Under the pieces are notes generated by a model, which saw nothing but the letters and a program-made list of their open reading frames with translations, searched no databases and was not told the origin of the DNA. DNA of 17,029 nucleotides from positions 1-17,029 of the forward strand of contig JBFWWZ010000050.1 in assembly GCA_050245915.1 (NCBI GenBank), written 5' to 3'. Both the position numbers and the translations under genes were made by a program. The stretch comes from JBDSKH01 sp050245915. GTDB lineage: Bacteria; Actinomycetota; Actinomycetes; Actinomycetales; Microbacteriaceae. Shown here piece by piece: positions 12,391 through 17,029 of this stretch (positions within the stretch are counted from its first letter, which is position 1; every line of letters begins with the position of its first letter).

Positions 12391-13140
12391 TCACGCTGTG
12401 GGGATAGCTCCCGTCACCATCCCGACCAGCCGCTCGTTGGACACATCCGCGGTGCGGGTGCCGCCGACGACCGTCCCGCCGCGCATGACCCAGACCTGGT
12501 CGGTGAGGCGTTTGACCTGCTCGAAGTTGTGGGACACCACGAGCACCGTCTGGCCCGCGTCGACCACCCTCCGGATGAGGGTCTCGACCTGCGCCGTCTC
12601 GTTCAGACCCAGCGCTGCGGTCGGCTCGTCGAGGATGATCATCCCCTTCGCCCACATGACCCCGCGCGCGATTGCGACGACCTGACGTTGGCCGCCCGAG
12701 AGCCGCTTCACCGGACGCGTCACGGGCGGCACGTTGACGGCCAGCTCGGACATCAGCTCCCGTGCCCTTTCGCGCATCGCCTTCCGCTTCAACACCCGCA
12801 AGGGACCGATCCCCGCGGTCAGCTCCCGATCCAGGTAGAGGTTCTGCCACACGCTGAGCTGGTCGCACAGCGCGAGGTCCTGGTACACCGTTTCGATGCC
12901 CGCCTCGCGCGACCCCTTCGGCGAGTGGAACGCCACCGGCGCGCCGTCGATCAGGATGTCGCCGGAGTCCGGCGTGTACAGCCCGGTCAGGCATTTCACG
13001 AGCGTCGATTTGCCCGCGCCGTTGTCACCGACGATCGCGGTGATCTCCCCCGCTTTTACGGTGAGAGACGCCCCTCGCAATGCCTGGACGCTGCCGAAGG
13101 ACTTCTTGAGGTCGCGGACCTCGACCTTGATGTCGCTCAT
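12391..13140 (-). CDS. Sugar ABC transporter ATP-binding protein (single-domain RbsA/FrcA type)
   Basis: ATPase of a carbohydrate uptake (CUT2) system, 249 residues with one nucleotide-binding domain, unlike the two-domain RbsA of about 500 residues. Walker A is GDNGAGKS (38-45), the Q-loop is in VYQDLAL, the signature is LSGGQRQ (147-153), Walker B is MIILDE (167-172) and the H-loop His is 204 (VVSHN). FrcA-like single-domain subunits work as homodimers with one permease type. The ATG overlaps the permease stop (ATGA), so translation is coupled. It is the last gene of the operon; its stop is 15 bp from attR, and no terminator hairpin is visible in that gap. Confidence 0.94.
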   Translation of the reverse strand: MSDIKVEVRDLKKSFGSVQALRGASLTVKAGEITAIVGDNGAGKSTLVKCLTGLYTPDSGDILIDGAPVAFHSPKGSREAGIETVYQDLALCDQLSVWQNLYLDRELTAGIGPLRVLKRKAMRERARELMSELAVNVPPVTRPVKRLSGGQRQVVAIARGVMWAKGMIILDEPTAALGLNETAQVETLIRRVVDAGQTVLVVSHNFEQVKRLTDQVWVMRGGTVVGGTRTADVSNERLVGMVTGAIPTA

Positions 13141-14126
13141 TTGCGTCCTCTCATCAGGGTGGCGGCGGCGATGACGACGATCCCGATCACCAGGGGTGAG
13201 TAGAAGGCGCTCACACCCAGCAGGGTGAGACCCGACTGCAGGAAGGTCAGCAGGATGGCCCCCAGCACGGGGCCGTAGATGGTGGCACGCCCGCCGAACA
13301 GGCTCACACCGCCGAGCACGACAGCGGCGATGGCTTTCAACAGGTAGTCGGTGTTGGTGGCCGGCTGACTCGACCCGATGTAGCTCGTGAGCATCACGGC
13401 GCCGACGCCGCCCATCAGGCCGCAGATCATGTAGCCGGCCAGCTTGATGCGCGACACCTTCAGCCCCATCGCGGTCGCCGCTTCCGGATTGTCACCGACC
13501 GCGAGGACGTGCGTGCCGAACCGGGTGTGGAACAGCACGATGTGCAGGATCACGGCGATCGCGATCGCGATCAGGAAGTTCAGCCGGATGCCGCCGAAGC
13601 TCATGGTGCTGATCGCGGTGAGCGCCCGCTCCTGGATGAGGACCGGCTTGCCCTGCGAGATGATCAACCCGGCACCCATGACGAGGCTCAAGGCGCCGAG
13701 ACTGACGATGAAGTCGGGGATCCTCACCCATCCGATGAACGTCCCGTTCAGCGTGCCCACCGCCAGCCCAGTCGCCAAGGCGACGAGGCAGCAGAGGACG
13801 AGCGGCCATCCCGCCTGGTACGCCACCGCCATGGTGACGCTGCCGAGCGCGACCGTCGCAGCGAGCGACAGGTCGATGCCGGCGAGCGTGACCGCGAAGG
13901 TGGCTCCCAGTGCGAGGACGATCGGGATGGTCGAGTCCGCCAGCATGCTCGTGATGCTCGGCCACGACGCGAATCGCGGCTTGAGGATCGAGAACACGAG
14001 GACGAGCAGGATCAGGGCGACCGGAGCGGTCAGCTTGGTCCATGCGTCTTCGGTGCTGAAGCGCCGGAACGCTTCGCGCACCCGTTCGGAGCGCGAGACT
14101 CCGGCGGACATCGGTGTGCTGGTCAT
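13137..14126 (-). CDS. Sugar ABC transporter permease (RbsC-like)
   Basis: 329 residues from the ATG at 14126. It is strongly hydrophobic with 8-10 membrane segments and carries RbsC-family landmarks: IPIVLALGATFAVTLAGIDLS near the N-terminus, a conserved AVG(D/G)N-EAA-(A/T)G segment (LAVGDNPEAATAMGLKVSRI) that contacts the ATPase, and AAVVLGGVSLFGGRATIYG near the C-terminus. These proteins form a homodimeric channel for ribose-like sugars or polyols. The open frame reaches back to 14240, but that part is Arg/Ser-rich, antisense to the end of the binding-protein gene, and not membrane-like. The Shine-Dalgarno sequence before 14126 is weak (GGGGAT, distant), and ATG 14111 is the alternative. 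Confidence 0.92.
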   Translation of the reverse strand: MTSTPMSAGVSRSERVREAFRRFSTEDAWTKLTAPVALILLVLVFSILKPRFASWPSITSMLADSTIPIVLALGATFAVTLAGIDLSLAATVALGSVTMAVAYQAGWPLVLCCLVALATGLAVGTLNGTFIGWVRIPDFIVSLGALSLVMGAGLIISQGKPVLIQERALTAISTMSFGGIRLNFLIAIAIAVILHIVLFHTRFGTHVLAVGDNPEAATAMGLKVSRIKLAGYMICGLMGGVGAVMLTSYIGSSQPATNTDYLLKAIAAVVLGGVSLFGGRATIYGPVLGAILLTFLQSGLTLLGVSAFYSPLVIGIVVIAAATLMRGRK

Positions 14127-14160
14127 GAGGGTGAGGATCCCCGATTCAGTGGTACTGGAT

Positions 14161-15198
14161 TTACTCGAAGGGGTTGGGGACGACGAACGAGGCCGGCGGC
14201 GCCGGGAACGCGTCCAGCGCCTCCTGGGCGTTGTCGGCATCCGCGATCAGGACCGGGGTCTCGACCGACGACGGGATGTCGGCACCGTCGATCGCCGCGA
14301 GGCACGCCTGCACCGACTGGGCGCCCATCAGGTAGGGGAACTGCTCGATCGCCGCCGGCTGACCGCCCGCCACGATGTCCTTCAGCTGGTCCTGCGTGCC
14401 GTCGATGCCGATCACGGCGATCTGGTCGTCCAGGCCCGCCTCTTCGACCGCCTGCTGGATGCCCATGGCCATGTCACCCGACGGGGTGAAGAAGCCCTTG
14501 ATGTCGGGGTTGGCCAGGATGATGGTCGCCGCCGCGCTCTTGGCCTTCGCCTTGTCGAAGTCGGCCGCGACCGTCTGGGTGATCTCGAGCTTGCCCTCGA
14601 CCGCGTTGGAGAAACCCTCCATGCGGGCGTTGCTGCCCGGGTCGGCCACGAGCCCGCCGATGAGCGCGACCTGACCGCCCTCCTCCACGTACTGGAGCAT
14701 GGCCTCGCCGCCCGCCTCGCCGGCAGTGATGTTGTTGGTGCCCACGTAGGTGGTGACCTCCACGCCGGCGTCCTTCGCCGCATCCAGGTCGATCGGCAGG
14801 TCCAGGTTCACGATCGGCGTGCCCTCCTGCGACACGGGCACGAGGCCGGTGAGCAGGTTGGTCTGGCTGGTCGGGTTCACGACGTAGCAGTCGTAGCCTT
14901 CGGTGACGAGCGCGTTCAGCTTCGACGCCTGACCCGAATCGTCGGTGACGTTCTCGGCGGCGACGACGGTCAGTTCGACACCGGCCTCGTCGGCCGCTGC
15001 CTGCGCTCCTTCGGCCATCGCGCCGAAGTAGGTGTTGTCGAGCGGCTTGATGACGAAGGCGATGCGCGCAGCGTCGCCGCCGTCACCCCCGTCGCCCTCG
15101 TCGGCCGGTGCGGTGCACCCGGTGAGGGTCGCCGTTAGAATCGTGCCTGCCGCGATAGCCGTGAGGCCGAACCGCCGGTTGCGAGTGAGATGCTTCAT
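14161..15198 (-). CDS. Sugar ABC transporter substrate-binding lipoprotein (RbsB-like)
   Basis: Extracellular binding protein of the CUT2 system, 345 residues. The signal peptide ends in the lipobox LTGC (Cys28), followed by an acidic Gly/Asp linker, so it is lipid-anchored outside the membrane. The fold is periplasmic binding protein type I (Peripla_BP_4): IAFVIKPLDNTYFGAMAEGA opens lobe 1, YDCYVVNPTSQTNL and GTPIVNLDLPID are typical ribose/polyol-binding segments, and IAVIGIDGTQDQL matches the RbsB (V/I)GFDGT motif. The Asp/Asn pattern at the cleft suggests a monosaccharide or polyol; which one cannot be told. AAAGGAG lies 7 nt before the ATG, the strongest ribosome binding site of the operon, as expected for the most abundant subunit. 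Confidence 0.94.
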   Translation of the reverse strand: MKHLTRNRRFGLTAIAAGTILTATLTGCTAPADEGDGGDGGDAARIAFVIKPLDNTYFGAMAEGAQAAADEAGVELTVVAAENVTDDSGQASKLNALVTEGYDCYVVNPTSQTNLLTGLVPVSQEGTPIVNLDLPIDLDAAKDAGVEVTTYVGTNNITAGEAGGEAMLQYVEEGGQVALIGGLVADPGSNARMEGFSNAVEGKLEITQTVAADFDKAKAKSAAATIILANPDIKGFFTPSGDMAMGIQQAVEEAGLDDQIAVIGIDGTQDQLKDIVAGGQPAAIEQFPYLMGAQSVQACLAAIDGADIPSSVETPVLIADADNAQEALDAFPAPPASFVVPNPFE

Positions 15199-15262
15199 CT
15201 CTTCTCTCCTTTGAGTGTGGACTTGATGGTGCGTTGTGCTCGGGTCGAGCGGGTGACGCGGT

Positions 15263-15302
15263 GGCCGGCTGTGGTGGTCTGCAACGGTTGCCGCAGCCGG
15301 CC
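15263..15302. promoter_or_regulatory. Hairpin and candidate LacI-type operator before the binding-protein gene
   Basis: Arms 15263-15274 and 15291-15302 pair over 12 bp with one G-T wobble. The loop region holds the 11-bp palindrome GCAACGGTTGC (15281-15291), similar to operators of LacI-family regulators (AAC...GTT half-sites). It lies between the lacI-type gene and the lipoprotein gene. It could be an operator for the adjacent regulator, an attenuating hairpin, or both. The rest of 15199-15330 shows only the ribosome binding site of the lipoprotein gene. Confidence 0.45.
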
Positions 15303-15330
15303 CTCCTCGGGGCGTGCGTCGCCGCCGCGC

Positions 15331-16395
15331 TCAGGTCGGCATCGGGCCGACCATGAGCGGTGAGGTCAGGGGAACGCAGCCGCAGGTCGTGCCGAACTCG
15401 ATGTCGAGATCGACGACGACGGTGCGGGGCGGGATCGTGGGGTCGAGCTGGCGCTCTGCGAGCATGTTCATCGCGCGTGCGGCGACGGTCTGCACCGGTA
15501 CGACGGCCTGCGTGGGCTGCAGCCCGGTGACGGTCGCCTCGCCGATCGAGTCGATGGTGGTCACGAGCACATCGCTCGGGATATGCAGCCCGAGCCGCGC
15601 GATGGCCGCCATCGCACCCCAGAACATGCGGTTGTTGGTGGTGAAGACGCCGAACGGCGGCTCGAGCGTCTTGAACAGCGCGTACGCTCCGGCGGCCGCG
15701 TCGTCCGGCGTCATGTGGCCGCTGCTGATGTGCAGGTCGAGTCCGGACTGCTTCATCACCCGGGTGTAGCCCGCCTGCCGGTCGCGCACGTTGGAGGCGG
15801 CGGTGTTGCCGGCGATGAGAGCGACCTGGTGGATGCCGTGGTGCTTGACGAGGTGACTCACCAGGGTCTCCCCGGCCTTGCGGTTGCCCGCGAGGACGTG
15901 GTCGGCGGTGTCCTTTACGGACGGTACGGTGCGGTCGACGATCACGGTCGGGATCTCGGAGACCGCATCCGGCAGGCTCGGCGCCCCCGCGGGCAGCACG
16001 ATGAGGCCGTCGACGCGCTGCTGCCGGAAGGTGCGCAGGTATCGCTCCTCCTGTTCGATCTCTTCGTCCGAGTCACCGAGAAGAAGGGTGGGGCTCGCGG
16101 GAGACAGGCGCTCCTCGATGGCCCGGGTGAGCAGGGCGAAGAAGCCGTTGCGGACATCCGGGATGATCAGGCCGATGAAGCCCGAGCGCTTGGTGCGCAG
16201 GCCCGTGGCGGCGGCATCGCCGACGTAGGCCAGTTCTTTGACGACGGCCATCACCTTGTCGCGCATGGCGTCGGTGACGTACGGCTCGTCGTTGAGCACG
16301 CGGGAGACGGTCTTGACCGACACCCCGGCGCGCTCGGCGATGTCGACGAGACGGGAGGGGCGACGCAGTCCGCCTGCGGTGTTCTCGATGCTCAT
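15331..16395 (-). CDS. LacI-family transcriptional regulator of the sugar operon
   Basis: 354 residues from the ATG at 16395. The N-terminal HTH RLVDIAERAGVSVKTVSRVL (about 15-34) with the hinge helix region to about 70 (LRTKRSG) is typical LacI/GalR; the rest is a sugar-binding core of two lobes (FIGLIIPDVRNGFFALL, VDGLIVLPAG, VALIAGN, FGVFTTNNRMFWGAM, DVLVTTIDSIGEA). The effector is presumably the sugar carried by the linked transporter or its phosphate. The frame continues to a start at 16467, but that extension overlaps the kinase gene. ATG 16395 is preferred because it precedes the HTH at the normal distance and overlaps a short upstream ORF with a strong ribosome binding site. It ends with a Cys pair, TCGCVPL. 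Confidence 0.93.
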   Translation of the reverse strand: MSIENTAGGLRRPSRLVDIAERAGVSVKTVSRVLNDEPYVTDAMRDKVMAVVKELAYVGDAAATGLRTKRSGFIGLIIPDVRNGFFALLTRAIEERLSPASPTLLLGDSDEEIEQEERYLRTFRQQRVDGLIVLPAGAPSLPDAVSEIPTVIVDRTVPSVKDTADHVLAGNRKAGETLVSHLVKHHGIHQVALIAGNTAASNVRDRQAGYTRVMKQSGLDLHISSGHMTPDDAAAGAYALFKTLEPPFGVFTTNNRMFWGAMAAIARLGLHIPSDVLVTTIDSIGEATVTGLQPTQAVVPVQTVAARAMNMLAERQLDPTIPPRTVVVDLDIEFGTTCGCVPLTSPLMVGPMPT

Positions 16396-16424
16396 AAGCA
16401 GCCCCACGACGATGAACGCTCCAT
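16392..16424 (-). CDS. Possible 10-residue leader peptide coupled to the LacI-type gene
   Basis: After the kinase stop comes AGGAGGG (16434-16440, minus strand), 9 nt, then ATG at 16424. The frame encodes MERSSSWGCL and stops with a TGA that overlaps the ATG of the regulator gene (ATGA). The regulator's own start has no comparable ribosome binding site in range. The ORF may exist only to bring ribosomes to the regulator's start. It is too short to judge by composition. Confidence 0.4.
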   Translation of the reverse strand: MERSSSWGCL

Positions 16425-16441
16425 ACAGCGGTTCCCTCCTG

Positions 16442-17029
16442 CTACGCACGTGACGGCCCCGCCTCACGGACGGGCTCCCCCGTGGTCATGGGCACGACGT
16501 CGGCCGCGGGGTACTCCTCCGGCCGCCACCATCCTGCCGCGACGCCGGCGAAGATCGCCGCGCCGCGCGAGACGGCCTCACGTTCTGACGCCATCGCGAC
16601 CGGGTGGATCGCACGGCGCAGCTTCGCCTCGATCCAGCGCCGCGAGCGCAGGCCGCCGCCGATCAGGAGGGTCGCGCCGGTCACGCCTGCGAGCTCGCGC
16701 ATGCCGCGTTCCGCGGCGGTGGCCGCTGCGGCGTAGCCCTCGAGGGTGGCGGCCCAGGCGACCTCCGGCGCCAGGGCGCGCACGGCACCCGGGATGATGC
16801 CCTCCTGCATGCCGGCGAGCGTGTCGAAGTCGATCGGCTCGGCGTCGCCACGGAGGGCGGCGAACGCGTTGGCGGTGCGTTCCTGGCCGATGACCGTCTG
16901 CAGGGTGCGGAGGGCGAGGCCCGGGCGCAGGGTCTCCCACAGGAGCAGGACGCGCGCGGTACCTGGCCACGCGGGGACGGGCAGGTCGCCGGGCGGGCCG
17001 GGCCGGGCGGGAGGCGGGGCGCCGGGCGC
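16442..17029 (-). CDS. FGGY-family carbohydrate kinase, C-terminal part (partial)
   Basis: The gene enters from the right edge; its 5' part is missing. About 195 codons are visible. The C-terminal FGGY domain is recognisable: an ARVLLLWETLRPGLALRTLQ region, AATLEGYAAAATAAERGM, then ATLLIGGGLRSRRWIEAKL (the GGG-RS ATP-binding loop) and EREAVSRGAAIFAGVAAG (the conserved E---GAA--A segment). Xylulokinase, glycerol kinase and similar enzymes have this domain; they phosphorylate a pentulose, polyol or related sugar with ATP in the cytosol. With the linked importer it would trap the imported sugar. The first visible ~20 residues are Pro/Gly/Ala-rich and may be a loop or lower-quality sequence. It ends 46 nt before the regulator gene. 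Confidence 0.86.
   Translation of the reverse strand, partial: APGAPPPARPGPPGDLPVPAWPGTARVLLLWETLRPGLALRTLQTVIGQERTANAFAALRGDAEPIDFDTLAGMQEGIIPGAVRALAPEVAWAATLEGYAAAATAAERGMRELAGVTGATLLIGGGLRSRRWIEAKLRRAIHPVAMASEREAVSRGAAIFAGVAAGWWRPEEYPAADVVPMTTGEPVREAGPSRA

Noticed and set aside
14127..14240. N-terminal extension of the sugar permease
   Set aside because: The extension is antisense-like, Arg/Ser-rich, and overlaps the binding-protein gene; RbsC-type proteins of about 320-330 residues fit the ATG at 14126.
13444..15138. 564-codon open frame on the plus strand
   Set aside because: Antisense to the sugar permease and binding protein, which are clearly coding.
16396..16467. N-terminal extension of the LacI-type regulator
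   Set aside because: It overlaps the kinase 3' end, and the HTH is at normal distance from the ATG at 16395. Not fully excluded.
15583..16797. 404-codon open frame on the plus strand
   Set aside because: Antisense to the LacI-type regulator and kinase.

Overview
The window looks like chromosomal DNA from a high-GC actinobacterium, most likely Microbacteriaceae (Microbacterium or a close relative). The reasons are the strong G/C third-position bias, the tig / clpP1 / clpP2 / clpX neighbourhood with two unequal ClpP paralogues typical of Actinobacteria, tRNA genes without encoded CCA, and many genes that seem to be transcribed without a leader (a TAnnnT box 6-7 nt before the start codon). The genus is an inference from gene content and style; I ran no search.

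Layout. 1-1767 (+): the end of an FtsX-like ABC permease, followed by two overlapping MacB/LolD-type ATPases; the first carries an unusual C-terminal domain resembling SpoVT-AbrB. 1776-3689 (-): clpX followed by a LysE/RhtB-type exporter. 3782-5721 (+): a likely copper-handling set (a His-containing membrane protein, a YcnI/DUF1775 protein and a CopC protein) lying between clpX and clpP2 and divergent from clpX. 5772-7048 (-): clpP1-clpP2. 7139-8121: a TPR-like protein and a DUF1697 protein, convergent with overlapping stop codons. 8213-9742 (-): tRNA-Pro(TGG) then tig, followed by a large compound inverted repeat. 9824-10500: a 57-residue CxxC protein convergent with a small serine hydrolase of the RBBP9/YdeN type.

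10561-12375 is the accessory part. tRNA-Gly(TCC) is followed 1.7 kb later by a perfect 42-bp copy of its 3' part, so the two mark attL and attR of a very small integrated element. It holds paired CGTGCCA repeats near both ends (candidate integrase arm sites), a 70-residue Cys-rich protein, the catalytic C-terminal part of a tyrosine recombinase broken by a one-base frameshift, the C-terminal domain of an Abi_C abortive-infection protein, a small membrane protein and an excisionase-like HTH protein. The integrase and Abi fragments meet at their truncated 5' sides near 11385, as expected if one internal deletion removed both gene starts.

12391-17029 (-): a sugar uptake and utilisation operon read right to left: an FGGY-family carbohydrate kinase (cut by the window edge), a LacI-family regulator, an RbsB-like lipoprotein, an RbsC-like permease and a single-domain RbsA/FrcA-like ATPase. 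A 10-codon ORF with a strong ribosome binding site sits between the kinase and the regulator and overlaps the regulator's start codon.

How it works together: the Clp genes with trigger factor form a protein-quality-control neighbourhood interrupted by a copper module. The accessory element is best read as a decayed defence-type mini-island in tRNA-Gly. The sugar operon is a self-contained import, phosphorylation and regulation unit whose 3' end abuts attR.
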